A stretch of DNA of 64,000 nucleotides from Lederbergia citrisecunda (GTDB lineage Bacteria > Bacillota > Bacilli > Bacillales > Bacillaceae_C). Shown here in pieces: positions 19,209 through 28,623 of the stretch (within the stretch, counting starts at the first letter, position 1; every line of letters begins with the position of its first letter). Location: NCBI RefSeq assembly GCF_018343695.1, contig NZ_JAGYPJ010000001.1, positions 2,467,992 to 2,531,991 of the forward strand. The letters run 5' to 3'. A program made the position numbers and the translations under genes. The notes under the pieces are model-generated. The model had not been told where the DNA came from. It did no database searches and saw nothing but the letters and a program-made list of their open reading frames with translations.

Positions 19209-20717
19209 TTATTTCACCGCCGCTGGCCTCTCCTTCGCCTTATCCGCTTCCCCGGCATTTTTACTAGCTGCTTCACGGTCTTCTGCCATTTCTTCAACCG
19301 ATTTTACTTTAAGACGAGCAGCTCCTTTGTAATCATCTTTCGTAGGAATGAGATTACCTAAGGCGAGTCGCTCTTTCGCTTCAGCAATTGCCTTATGGTA
19401 TTGCGGTAACCATTTTTCTTGCCCCACAAGCATCTCGTCAGTCATTTGCCAAATTTCTTTCGGATTGCATACTGCACCTGTTAGCGGGTCCATCATCATA
19501 GCCTGACGAAGAAGGAAATCATCTCCATGTACTGCAGCTTCCACTGCAAGTCTTTGAACAGATATACTTGCGTTACAAACCGCTGCCGGACCAAGTGGCA
19601 AATCACCAACATGAGGCATGTTAATTCCATTTCGGTCAACATAACCTGGTGCTTCAATGATGGCGTCATCCGGTAGATTGGAAATGACTCCATTATTCAC
19701 AACATTAAAATGACCTCGGTAGACGCGCCCCGTCTCAAGTCCTTCGATAATCCACGATCCATGCTCTTCACTTCGTTTTTCCGGCTTGTATTCCATTGGT
19801 TTTTCTTTTAACCAGTTTGGAAAGTCTGTTTCAAACCAGTTTCTTCCTTCTGTACATACGCGCAGATAGCCTCCGGTTTCACCGTTAATCCATACGCCTA
19901 AATCAATCCAATCATTGATTTCTTCAGGACGTTTCCTGTACCAAGGAACATATTCACTCAAATGACCATTCGATTCCGTACTGTAATAGCCAAATCGCCT
20001 TAGCATATCAATCCGGACTTTTTCAGTTTTACTGAATTCAGGATGACTTTCAAACGCTTCCAATATTTTATGCGTTAAATCTTCCCCATTATGTTTCACA
20101 CTAATATACCATGTTTGATGGTTGATTCCTGCACAAATGATATCGACTTCTTCTTTTTTAAGACCAAGAGCCGTAGTAATCTGCCAATGTCCGCCTTGCA
20201 CACCGTGACAAAGTCCAATAGTCTTGACCCCACCATATTTATTGCAAGCCCACGTAATCATCGCCATCGGGTTCGCATAGTTAAGAAGAAGTACGTCAGG
20301 AGCTGCCACTTCTCTAATATCTTTACAAATGTCCAGCATTTCTGCAATTCCGCGTTGCCCATACATAATTCCGCCTGCACAGAGTGTGTCTCCAACACAT
20401 TGATCAATTCCATATTTTAGCGGGATATCAACATCCATTTGGAAAGCTTCCAGCCCACCAATACGGACAACGGAAAAAATGTATTTCGCATCTTTAAATG
20501 CTTCTCTACGATCGAGTGTTGGTTGAATTTTAATATTTAGGCCATTTTCGTCAATATCTCTTTGACAGAGCTGGGTAACCATGTCTAAATTATGTTCATT
20601 AATATCTGTAAAGGCGATTTCGATGTTATGAAACTCTGGAACTGATAGAAGATCACGTAAAAGTCCTCTCGTGAAACCGATACTTCCTGCCCCAATAAAA
20701 GCCACTTTAAATGACAT
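19209..20717 (-). CDS. GH4 NAD-dependent glycosidase, possibly alpha-galacturonidase (LplD-like)
   Basis: GH4 enzymes cleave glycosides by an NAD+- and divalent-metal-dependent redox mechanism. The N-terminus has the Rossmann motif FIGAGSIGFTRG. The metal-site motif reads LCHGVQ, where alpha-galactosidases of this family usually read CHSV; CHGx has been linked to enzymes acting on uronic-acid glycosides. NYANPMAM and INHQTWY are also conserved. The ATG at 20717 has AAGGAG 8 nt upstream, better than the ATG at 20723. It follows an AraC gene and ends at a strong terminator. GH4 membership is firm; the galacturonidase assignment is an inference, with alpha-galactosidase the alternative. Confidence 0.88.
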   Translation of the reverse strand: MSFKVAFIGAGSIGFTRGLLRDLLSVPEFHNIEIAFTDINEHNLDMVTQLCQRDIDENGLNIKIQPTLDRREAFKDAKYIFSVVRIGGLEAFQMDVDIPLKYGIDQCVGDTLCAGGIMYGQRGIAEMLDICKDIREVAAPDVLLLNYANPMAMITWACNKYGGVKTIGLCHGVQGGHWQITTALGLKKEEVDIICAGINHQTWYISVKHNGEDLTHKILEAFESHPEFSKTEKVRIDMLRRFGYYSTESNGHLSEYVPWYRKRPEEINDWIDLGVWINGETGGYLRVCTEGRNWFETDFPNWLKEKPMEYKPEKRSEEHGSWIIEGLETGRVYRGHFNVVNNGVISNLPDDAIIEAPGYVDRNGINMPHVGDLPLGPAAVCNASISVQRLAVEAAVHGDDFLLRQAMMMDPLTGAVCNPKEIWQMTDEMLVGQEKWLPQYHKAIAEAKERLALGNLIPTKDDYKGAARLKVKSVEEMAEDREAASKNAGEADKAKERPAAVK

Positions 20718-20833
20718 TAGCATATCTCCTTTTCAAAAAAATATGATTGCTAATATCATAGCAATCATGGCATTCAGAATATTGCAGGATGTTAACTTTT
20801 CAGTTATTACATGTTTAAAATATTAACCTTTCA

Positions 20834-21721
20834 TTAACGGAATTTTGTTATTTGACTCGAGTACGTTCTTCTATAATCAATAGGCGTCATACTAGTATGC
20901 TTTTTAAAGATTTGACTAAAATATTGACTACTATTAATTCCAACATATTGTGAAATTTCTATAATTGGAATGTCTGTATCAGCTAAAAGCGCCTTCGCCT
21001 TATCCATTCGAAGAAGAGTTAAGTATTCCATAATGGTACAATTCATCAGTTTTTTAAAAACTCTATGAAGATATCCAGGGTGCAAATTAACGGCTCGTCC
21101 AATATCCTCTAATTTCAAGTCACAGTCATAATTTTGGTGTAGAAATTCAACTGCTTGATTTACATATACATTCGCTTGCTGATTTACTTTTTTTAGTTCC
21201 ACATCTTCAACAGCCATTCGCGCTATTTGGATAAGTAATTGAGATATAAGCAGCTGAACCATCATCTGTTTATCTTCTTTTTTATCACTTTCAAGAACGA
21301 GATTTTTCAGAGTATGATAGATTTCATTCGGATCCTTTAATACGATGTAAGGGCTCTTCATTTTCAAAAACTCTGATAACGCCTTATTTTCATAGGCTAG
21401 TTCTTTAATGGAAGGAAAACTTCCATTCGAATGAAGGAAAGAAAATTCCACATTTAACATTCTGCATGGGTCACCTGCAGCCACGATAAGTCTATGAGGA
21501 ATATTGGAATCAAGTAATATAAAATCACCTTTTTTTAATGTAATGGCTTCCGATAAGGTTTCTACGATGCATTCTCCATTAATAACATACATAATTTCTA
21601 TATCTTTATGTGTATGAAAAGCCATTTCATAATTTTCCCAGTGCTTAAAATAATAAGCATTCACTTTAGGAAAATAGCGATCTTCTATTAATTGCGGGTG
21701 AAAAATGCTGGTGGTGATCAT
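20834..21721 (-). CDS. AraC-family regulator with cupin domain
   Basis: This is a predicted transcription factor of 295 residues. The N-terminal cupin has HTHKDIEIMYV and SNIPHRLIV. The C-terminal helix-turn-helix pair (about 190-290) shows LEDIGRAVNLHPGYLHRVFK and ISQYVGINSSQYFSQIFK. AGGGGGG precedes the ATG. It lies upstream of and co-directional with the GH4 gene (116 nt apart), the probable target along with nearby importer genes. The ligand is unknown. Confidence 0.9.
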   Translation of the reverse strand: MITTSIFHPQLIEDRYFPKVNAYYFKHWENYEMAFHTHKDIEIMYVINGECIVETLSEAITLKKGDFILLDSNIPHRLIVAAGDPCRMLNVEFSFLHSNGSFPSIKELAYENKALSEFLKMKSPYIVLKDPNEIYHTLKNLVLESDKKEDKQMMVQLLISQLLIQIARMAVEDVELKKVNQQANVYVNQAVEFLHQNYDCDLKLEDIGRAVNLHPGYLHRVFKKLMNCTIMEYLTLLRMDKAKALLADTDIPIIEISQYVGINSSQYFSQIFKKHTSMTPIDYRRTYSSQITKFR

Positions 21722-21750
21722 AGTTTCCCCCCTTACTAACCGTGAAGAAT

Positions 21751-21774
21751 AAAAGGGACCTTCTAAATGATCCC
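21751..21774 (-). terminator. Terminator of the MoxR-DUF58-DUF4129 operon
   Basis: On the minus strand GGGATC pairs with GGTCCC (one G-U pair) around an 8-nt loop and is followed by TTTTATT. It lies 10 nt after the stop at 21784. Confidence 0.6.
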
Positions 21775-21783
21775 GTTGGTAAT

Positions 21784-23079
21784 TTATTCTTTAATTAACA
21801 ATCGCAGTTCCTTGATCCTACTAGCCTCCACACTCTGCCCGCCATATCTTACTTGTTCATACGCATCTCTTAACTCTTCTAATGTGGTCTTTTCAGTCAA
21901 TAAAGACTTTAATATTTCGATGGTTTCTCTTGGCGTTTTAGACGACTTGAAATCCATTTCCTTTTTATGTTGCTTCACAATTTGTTTATACACATATCTA
22001 ACCTTTTGTTCAGTTGTTAAGGAATCCCAGCGTGGCTCGCGTTTAAAGATTTGCTGAAAAAGTCCCATCGCTTTTTCCTGTTGGGCATCCTTCCATTCTT
22101 TCCAATCAAAGACACTCTCTTTTTCATCAATATACTGTCTTGATTCTTCCAATTCAGATGATCTAAAAATGATATTTTTTAAAAAGTCGATAAATTTGCT
22201 AAGAGCTTTCATAACTAACATTCTTACTCTTTTTATAAATAAAAGAAGAATCCCCACTGCAAGAGCTACTATAACTGCATAACCTATGTACATAAAAAAC
22301 ATTTCCAAAAACTTCCAAAACGCATTAGGCTCCCCTTTTTCTAAGTCAATTCCCATTTGGGCAGGAGGGGGGGTTTCTTCTACTACTGATTTCCCTTGAT
22401 CCGATCCAAATAACCAAAAAATCAATTGAAATAAACCTTTAATTGCTTGAAAAACTGCTTCCTGTACGATTTTTCCGTTTGTTAAAAGGAGAATAGTTAT
22501 AGACGTTAATATAAGGTACACTCTGTTCTGGTTTTTGATGGCTCGACTAATAAACGGTTTCTTTTCTTTAGATAATGTTGATGCTTTCAACTGCTCGCCG
22601 TTTGATATAAAAAGAATAATAACGACTACAACTGCTCCACAAATTGAAATGATTGTTAAATGGGTTTGAAATTTTTCAACGTAACGGAAAAGTAGATAGC
22701 AGACAAAATAAATTCCAAATCCTCCATACCACATAAAAGATGTAGGTAGAAGGCTTTCCCAATTGCGGCCCACATACATCATTCCGCGATAAATAACTAC
22801 AGGATGAAGTAATATTAATAAGGTTAAAGATAAGATATGGTGACCAAATAATATGCTTGGAATAATTGCGAATACAAAGGAACAAATGGCATATACCCAC
22901 CATTTTTGTTGCGGAAATATAGTTCTAAATAGAACACCGACAATAAACAAACCGTAAAGGACCGGAATCCAAATCCATAAGACTTCTGGAACAACAAGAA
23001 TTCCAAACATTAGAATTAGCGGAAGGAAAAGGAGGTATTCAAACAACCCTTGAATGAGTGTAACGATCATTTTTTTCAT
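21784..23079 (-). CDS. Multi-pass membrane protein with C-terminal DUF4129-like domain
   Basis: The protein has about 431 residues. The N-terminal third holds tightly packed hydrophobic helices, more helices follow near residues 195-225 and 265-285, and the cytoplasmic tail ends in a DUF4129-like region (VRYVYKQIVKQ and TTLEELRDAYEQVRYG). I see no transglutaminase catalytic triad, although third genes of MoxR-DUF58 operons often carry a transglutaminase core. The ATG at 23079 has AGGTGG upstream and lies one base after the stop of the DUF58 gene. The function of such operons in Bacillaceae is not established. Confidence 0.75.
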   Translation of the reverse strand: MKKMIVTLIQGLFEYLLFLPLILMFGILVVPEVLWIWIPVLYGLFIVGVLFRTIFPQQKWWVYAICSFVFAIIPSILFGHHILSLTLLILLHPVVIYRGMMYVGRNWESLLPTSFMWYGGFGIYFVCYLLFRYVEKFQTHLTIISICGAVVVVIILFISNGEQLKASTLSKEKKPFISRAIKNQNRVYLILTSITILLLTNGKIVQEAVFQAIKGLFQLIFWLFGSDQGKSVVEETPPPAQMGIDLEKGEPNAFWKFLEMFFMYIGYAVIVALAVGILLLFIKRVRMLVMKALSKFIDFLKNIIFRSSELEESRQYIDEKESVFDWKEWKDAQQEKAMGLFQQIFKREPRWDSLTTEQKVRYVYKQIVKQHKKEMDFKSSKTPRETIEILKSLLTEKTTLEELRDAYEQVRYGGQSVEASRIKELRLLIKE

Positions 23080-23080
23080 G

Positions 23081-24190
23081 TTATCCCACCTTTTCATTCG
23101 CCTTTTTTAGTAAAATTTCAGATTGTAAAGTAAGAACTTCCACAGAATTCCCTTGTGATTCCAACCTTTTAATCGTTTCTTTCATACCATCCGTCATAAT
23201 AGCCGTTATTAAAAGAATATCAGTCCCTTCTAAGGGACGATCCACATCTTCTTGTAAGAAAAAATCAATAAATGTACTTGTACCTATTTTTACTTTTGCC
23301 ATTGTCTCAAATAAATAGGTCAACTGCTGTTTGCTATTCTCTGGCTCAATTCGAATCGGTTTTTTATCCAATTCATCAAAATACGCGTTGCAGCCAAAGC
23401 CAGTTGCAATACCATTTGCAATTGCATATTGGGCAATGGATGCTGCATAGGAAAGTGCTTCTTCCATAAGGGCCTCATCGACAATCGGGATACGGAAATC
23501 TTCTGTTTGATTAAAATTTATATATATCATTAAGTGATGATCTGCCGAATAATCCTTTTTACTTACTTGAAGACGATTCGTACGAGCGGTTGCCTTCCAA
23601 TTGACCGAATTTAAAGGGTCTCCGTAAGCGTAATCACGGACACCAGATATTAAAAAGGGATCTTCAATAATCCAGCGACGGACGATAATATCACCTAACC
23701 AGCTATGTGCGGGAAGTGGGATATTTTCCATTGAAACTAATCGCGGATACACAATAATTTCCGCAGTTGAAGATACACTTGTAAATCTTTCACTAATCCC
23801 AAATGCATCACCGGTAGATAGAGATACGGTTTTAAATTGGTAATGTCCTCTTTTTGTACAGGTCAAAAATTGTCGTCGCTTCACTTTTTGATAGGGCATT
23901 AAGCTAAATAACGTGCGATGATAGTCCCCACTGTTGATTTCATTATCAGTAGCGGAAGTTTTTTGGAATTGCAGATTGGCACTTATTTTTGATTCAAGGC
24001 GAAGCCACGGAATGGGAAGAAGTTTTTTATTAGAAATTTCATCTATCATTTCAACTTCTTCGCCCTCAAAAACCGCTTTTTCATTAAATGACCTCGTATA
24101 TTCAATTCGAAGTAGTCCCCATTTATGATAGATGTACGCTTGACCCCCAACTACCGCAAATGTAATCAAAATAAACCACGCAATATTCAT
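23081..24190 (-). CDS. DUF58 domain protein (MoxR-associated)
   Basis: The 369-residue protein has a hydrophobic N-terminus (IAWFILITFAVVGGQAYIYH), a beta-rich middle, and the DUF58 signature VRDYAYGDPLNSVNWKATART at about residues 190-210, followed by a von Willebrand A-like fold (LMIYINFN). The start codon follows the moxR stop directly. DUF58 proteins pair with MoxR ATPases; a chaperone or metal-insertion role is known for some relatives only. Confidence 0.85.
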   Translation of the reverse strand: MNIAWFILITFAVVGGQAYIYHKWGLLRIEYTRSFNEKAVFEGEEVEMIDEISNKKLLPIPWLRLESKISANLQFQKTSATDNEINSGDYHRTLFSLMPYQKVKRRQFLTCTKRGHYQFKTVSLSTGDAFGISERFTSVSSTAEIIVYPRLVSMENIPLPAHSWLGDIIVRRWIIEDPFLISGVRDYAYGDPLNSVNWKATARTNRLQVSKKDYSADHHLMIYINFNQTEDFRIPIVDEALMEEALSYAASIAQYAIANGIATGFGCNAYFDELDKKPIRIEPENSKQQLTYLFETMAKVKIGTSTFIDFFLQEDVDRPLEGTDILLITAIMTDGMKETIKRLESQGNSVEVLTLQSEILLKKANEKVG

Positions 24191-25150
24191 TTACTTCACC
24201 GTCAATTCTTCTGCCGGAACCGCAACCTGATCAACAATTTCATCCAATAATAGGTGTGCTTGATTTTCCCGCAGCCTCATCGTATGGGCTAAAATGAGAC
24301 GATGCGCCAAAACTGGCTTGACCATTGCTTTCACATCATCTGGAATAACGTAGTCCCTACCTTTTAACAAAGCATATACTTGGACTGCCTTAAGCAACGC
24401 CTGACTTCCACGTGGGCTTACGCCTAATTCAATATGTTCATGATTTCTTGTTTTTTCAATAATTTCCATCATATAGCTAAGCATATCGTCACTTACATAT
24501 ACTTTTGAATACAGTCTTTGTGCCTCTACTATGTCTTCCTTACTCGCAATCGGCAGCAATTCATGAATCGGATTTTTTTCTTTAAAACGTTTTAAAATGG
24601 CGATTCCTTCTTCTTTGGAAGGATAGCCTAAGTTTAATTTTAATAAGAAGCGGTCGAGTTGTGCTTCTGGCAAAGGAAACGTACCTTGGCTTTCAAGTGG
24701 GTTTTGAGTCGCGATGACAAGAAAAGGTTTTTCTAATACATGTGTCTCACCATCAATCGTCGTTTGCTGCTCCTCCATACATTCAAGAAGACTCGACTGC
24801 GTTCTAGGAGTCGCACGATTAATTTCATCCGCCAAAATGATATTGGAAAAAATAGGACCAGGACGAAATTCGAACTCGCCTATTTTTTGATTATAAAAGT
24901 TGATCCCAGTTATATCAGATGGGAGTAAGTCAGGAGTAAACTGGATGCGTTTACATGAACAAGAAAGCGATTGCGCCAATGATTTCGCCAATAACGTCTT
25001 TCCTGTACCCGGAACATCTTCAAGAAGAACGTGTCCAGAAGAAATCAGTGCCACAAGCAGTTGATCAATCGTATCTTCTTTCCCGACTATGACTTGTTGA
25101 ATATTTTGTTTTACCTGATCGGTTAAATCTTTTATTTTTTTCAATTCCAT
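24191..25150 (-). CDS. MoxR-type AAA+ ATPase
   Basis: This is an AAA+ chaperone-like ATPase of 319 residues. It has Walker A EDVPGTGKT, Walker B ILADEINRATPRTQS, and sensor 1 FLVIATQNPLE followed by QLDRFLLKL. I chose the ATG at 25150 with AAGGAG 9-10 nt upstream; the longer ORF would add 15 residues across that site. It heads the MoxR-DUF58-DUF4129 operon. A TATAAT hexamer near 25216-25221 on the minus strand could be its -10 box. Confidence 0.88.
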   Translation of the reverse strand: MELKKIKDLTDQVKQNIQQVIVGKEDTIDQLLVALISSGHVLLEDVPGTGKTLLAKSLAQSLSCSCKRIQFTPDLLPSDITGINFYNQKIGEFEFRPGPIFSNIILADEINRATPRTQSSLLECMEEQQTTIDGETHVLEKPFLVIATQNPLESQGTFPLPEAQLDRFLLKLNLGYPSKEEGIAILKRFKEKNPIHELLPIASKEDIVEAQRLYSKVYVSDDMLSYMMEIIEKTRNHEHIELGVSPRGSQALLKAVQVYALLKGRDYVIPDDVKAMVKPVLAHRLILAHTMRLRENQAHLLLDEIVDQVAVPAEELTVK

Positions 25151-25348
25151 AAAACACGGCTCCTTTTCCATACCTGTTTTGAGAGTATTACACATGAAAT
25201 TTTTGATTATTTCAATTATACACTATTTATCTCTTAAAAATCATAATAGAACAATAACTTGGAACTGGACTGTATGAAGAAGGATCTTTATTCATGAGAA
25301 ATCTTAAATTGAATAGTATCGTAGGAATGGTGATAAGGTTTCCGGAAT

Positions 25349-26008
25349 GGCTAATAGAAACCCCGGGACGGCTAATGGAACTCCGGATAGGTTAATAGAA
25401 ACCACGGAAAGATTAGTAGAAACCCGGAACGGCTAGTAAAAACCGCGGAACGGCTAGTAAAAACACGGAACGGCTAGTAAAAACTCCGGGACGGCAAGTA
25501 GAAACCCCGGGACGGCTAATAGAAACCACGAAACGGCTAATAGAGACCCCGAAACGGCTAATAGAAACTCCGAAACGGCTAATAGAAACTTCGAAACGGC
25601 TAATAGAAACCCCGAAACGGCTAATAGAGACCCCGAAACGGCTAATAGAGACCCCGAAACGGCTAATAGAGACCCCGAAACGGCTAATAGAGACCCCGAA
25701 ACGGCTAATAGAGACCCCGAAACGGCTAATAGAGACCCCGAAACGGCTAATAGAAACCCGGAATGGCTAATAGAAACTCAGTAATGGCTAATAGAAACCC
25801 CGAAACGGCTAATAGAGACCCCGAAACGGCTAATAGAGACCCCGAAACGGCTAATAGAAACCCGGAATGGCTAATAGAAACTCAGTAATGGCTAATAGAA
25901 ACCGGAATGGCTAATAGAAACTCAGTAATGGCTAATAGAAACTCAGTAATGGCTAATAGAAACTCAGTAATGGCTAATAGAAACTCCGGAACGGCTAATA
26001 GATTCCGC
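25349..26008 (+). repeat. Tandem array of about 32 units of 21 nt with GGCTAATAG core
   Basis: About 32 head-to-tail units fill 660 bp with no spacers. Each starts GGCTAATAGA and usually ends CCCCGAAAC. Most units are 21 nt; a few are 19-20 nt. Units 14-19 are six identical copies, and a second type ending CTCAGTAAT recurs on the right. The left end (units 1-8) is more diverged (GGCTAGTA, GGCAAGTA), as expected for older copies. It lies between the start of the MoxR operon and the terminator of the GH146-like gene. The GGCTAATAG frame is full of stops and short units break the other frames, so coding is unlikely. The unit shares period and core with the array at 59132-59384. Confidence 0.97.
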
Positions 26009-26054
26009 TAAAATAACATAACGGCGAGCGGAATCGTATATTACTAAAATTATT

Positions 26055-26082
26055 AAAGCCTGAATACAGTGATTCAGGCTTT
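26055..26082 (-). terminator. Terminator after the GH146-like gene
   Basis: AAAGCCTGAAT pairs with ATTCAGGCTTT around a 6-nt loop. The T-run is better on the plus strand; on the minus strand TTTAATAATTTT follows. It begins 12 nt after the stop. Confidence 0.7.
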
Positions 26083-26093
26083 TTCAAGATACT

Positions 26094-28367
26094 TCATTGA
26101 CTTTTGATGACCCTTACCCCGTACACTCCACCAGCTATATTCCCAACGCTTGAAGCAAATTTTACTTCGACTTTCGATTTACCTTTTGTCATTTCAAATG
26201 GAAGGTCATAACTTATATCGAAAAGATGATCGGAGTTAGTTCCACCAAGTTTTTGCTCGGCAATTTTTATGTCATCTATAAAAATATTAAAGTTTCTTTC
26301 GTATAACTTTCCGTCAAGGAAGATTGTTCTATCATTTCCGTAATACGTCACTAACAAATGCATTTGTACATCGGCTTCGACAGCCATCTCATAACTAAAA
26401 AATCCTTCATCACGACAATCACGCCATCTGCTCTCTGCAACATTTAAATACCCCGAGTGTGAGTTGCTAGATTTGATTCCATGTTCTACTTCAGGCTGCT
26501 GTTCCCCTGGCTGAACAAAGTCCACTGTTATTTTCCGCAATCTGTCATTATGCTCTTTTTCATCGTCTACGAAGGACTTGTATGCTTCTTCATCTAGCAT
26601 ATTCCAGTATAGGGTGTATCGTTGATGGTGCAATTCGTAAAATGGGATGAGTTTCACTTTTATATTTCCTGGCTGCCCAACAGCATCCGTTTCAAATGTT
26701 AATGAGTGTTCATCTACTCGTCTCACCCAATTATGTATATTATTCTTATCTGCCACGAGATTAGGAACATCGATCAACGGAAGGTTGTTAAGTTTTAAAT
26801 GATCGTCCAATATATCACTTTCAGGGAAATTTTCTTTTCCAAGTGCCCCTGCGAGTACAATAGGTCCAAACATTATTCCCACTTTGTTAGCGTCATCTTT
26901 TGCCGTATAGGTGTGAAGATTCATCGCAAGGTTTATTTCAACTGAATCCCCAGTTGTCCACTTCCTTTTAAGTGTGGCGTACCCATTGTTAGGATCAACA
27001 TCCACTTTTTCTCCATTCACCAAAATGGAGATGTCATCCGACAGCCAATAAGGAACCCGAATATGTATCTGTTCTAATTGAGAGTCGACTTTATTAACAT
27101 GCAACAATACTTTCTCAGAGTTTGGAAACTGAGTTTCCTGTTTTAATATAATTTTTTCGTCTCCACTCGTCCATTCAGAATTAATGAATAAATTAACATA
27201 AATTTCATCATTCTTATGAAAATAAATATTTCTATTATAAAGAGTGGGATTTTCCATCCCAGTTCCAGTGCAGCACCAGAATGAACTTTCCGCTGAACAA
27301 TACACTTTAAAATGTCCAGGCTGTGACGAAATAAAATATGTTTTCATTCCTGATTCAGGGTCTTGCGAAGCCAAGATATGGTTATATAGTGCTTTTTCAT
27401 AAAAATCCATATACTCTGCTTTTTGTTGCCAACGATATAAAATTTCCGTCAGCTTGAGCATGTTGTACGTATTACAAGTTTCAGTAGTCTGAATACCAAG
27501 TTTTTCTTGACCTACTGGACCAAAATGCTCGTTAATACTATTTCCTCCTATAATATAAGAGCGAAATTTCGTAACCTCATTCCAGAAAAATTCAGCCATA
27601 CTTCGATATTTTTCCTCGCCAGTAATCTCATAAAGCTTGGCTGCCCCAATGACTTTCGGAATTTGTGTGTTTGCATGTTTCCCTTCTAGGTCATCGATTC
27701 CTTTTGACAATGGCTCTAAAATAGCATCATGACAGAATCGAATAGCAAGATTAAGGTAGTCTTGATTTTTTGTAATCGTATACAAATCCGCCATTGCTTC
27801 ATTCATTCCGCCATGCTCGCAAATGAGCATTCTTTGGAATTGTTCATCACTCAAGTGATCGGTTCCTCTTTTCGCCCAATCCGCTAGTTTTAATACTATC
27901 TCTAGTGCTCGTTTACTCCCAACTAATGAATACACATCTATTAAACCTGCATAAATTTTGTGGATACTGTACCAAGGTACCCAGCTCTCCCCCAAGCTAA
28001 AATGTCCAACTTCAAAATTACCAGAAAAAACTTGATCAAAACAATCTCGAGGAAATCCACTTACATAACCATCTGGGTCTAGAGCTTGAACATATTCAAG
28101 TTCACTGACTGCATAATTGATCTTTTCAAGCAATCTCTCATCCTTTGTAATTGTATACATGGAAGCAGCTGCAGAAAGCCAGTGGCCGACCGAGTGTCCT
28201 GCAATTTGCGTGGCTTCCCATCCTCCATATCGAGGCTTTTTCGGTTCTTGATTTTGTGCTTCATAGCACGGAGCAATCAACCGATCCACATCAAGAAAAA
28301 GCAAATACTCCTTCCCCTTTTCCTGTGAATCTTTAAAAATACCACTGAGTAGTTTCACATTTCGCAT
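26094..28367 (-). CDS. GH127/GH146-superfamily beta-L-arabinofuranosidase
   Basis: This large (757-residue) member of the DUF1680 superfamily removes beta-L-arabinofuranose. The zinc/cysteine centre is seen as E296 and C298 in TTETCN and C365-C366 in FWCCTGTGMEN. GGWEATQIAGHSVGHWLSA near residue 50 points to the GH146 branch rather than the HypBA1-like GH127 at 3.9 kb. The C-terminal 250 residues are beta-rich accessory domains. No signal peptide is seen. It is a single-gene unit with an AraR-like box and a near-cre upstream and a terminator downstream, so arabinose and glucose probably both control it. Confidence 0.88.
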   Translation of the reverse strand: MRNVKLLSGIFKDSQEKGKEYLLFLDVDRLIAPCYEAQNQEPKKPRYGGWEATQIAGHSVGHWLSAAASMYTITKDERLLEKINYAVSELEYVQALDPDGYVSGFPRDCFDQVFSGNFEVGHFSLGESWVPWYSIHKIYAGLIDVYSLVGSKRALEIVLKLADWAKRGTDHLSDEQFQRMLICEHGGMNEAMADLYTITKNQDYLNLAIRFCHDAILEPLSKGIDDLEGKHANTQIPKVIGAAKLYEITGEEKYRSMAEFFWNEVTKFRSYIIGGNSINEHFGPVGQEKLGIQTTETCNTYNMLKLTEILYRWQQKAEYMDFYEKALYNHILASQDPESGMKTYFISSQPGHFKVYCSAESSFWCCTGTGMENPTLYNRNIYFHKNDEIYVNLFINSEWTSGDEKIILKQETQFPNSEKVLLHVNKVDSQLEQIHIRVPYWLSDDISILVNGEKVDVDPNNGYATLKRKWTTGDSVEINLAMNLHTYTAKDDANKVGIMFGPIVLAGALGKENFPESDILDDHLKLNNLPLIDVPNLVADKNNIHNWVRRVDEHSLTFETDAVGQPGNIKVKLIPFYELHHQRYTLYWNMLDEEAYKSFVDDEKEHNDRLRKITVDFVQPGEQQPEVEHGIKSSNSHSGYLNVAESRWRDCRDEGFFSYEMAVEADVQMHLLVTYYGNDRTIFLDGKLYERNFNIFIDDIKIAEQKLGGTNSDHLFDISYDLPFEMTKGKSKVEVKFASSVGNIAGGVYGVRVIKSQ

Positions 28368-28385
28368 TGATAATCACCTTTGAAT

Positions 28386-28401
28386 TATTAATCGCTTACA
28401 T
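28386..28401 (-). promoter_or_regulatory. cre-like site upstream of the GH146-like gene
   Basis: ATGTAAGCGATTAATA matches the cre consensus at 15 of 16 positions and lies just upstream of the ribosome binding site. Confidence 0.5.
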
Positions 28402-28425
28402 TAAGTTTAATATTATCACACGAAA

Positions 28426-28441
28426 AGTTGTACGTATATGT
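28426..28441 (-). promoter_or_regulatory. AraR-like operator upstream of the GH146-like gene
   Basis: AGTTGTACGTATATGT keeps TTGTACGTA and is among the best operator matches in the window. It is about 60 nt upstream of the start and nearly equals the araB-proximal box (ATTGTACGTATATA on the same strand). Confidence 0.65.
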
Positions 28442-28451
28442 TTTCAAAACA

Positions 28452-28481
28452 AAAAAGCCAGCATTTACACGCTAGCCTTTA
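28452..28481 (-). terminator. Terminator region after the glycosyltransferase
   Basis: On the minus strand AAAGGCTAGC pairs with GCTGGCTTT around an 8-nt loop, followed by TTTTGTTTTG. It lies 143 nt beyond the stop at 28624 and just upstream of the AraR-like box. Confidence 0.7.
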
Positions 28482-28623
28482 TACAGTTGATTGTAGAACT
28501 GTGGTTAACTTATGGCAATCTGGAATTAGTTTAAGCTTAAATGATCAGTAAGAGGTAGTTGAATATATCAAGTTTCCCAATATGTATTATCACTCCTACT
28601 GTTGTATTCTCAAACATCTTTCT

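Noticed and set aside
25348-25440. Short ORF starting in the first repeat unit (about 29 codons)
   Set aside because: It ends within the fourth or fifth unit, and later units of 19-20 nt break any frame.
25349-26008. CRISPR array
   Set aside because: Units are contiguous with no unique spacers, and there are no cas genes in the window.
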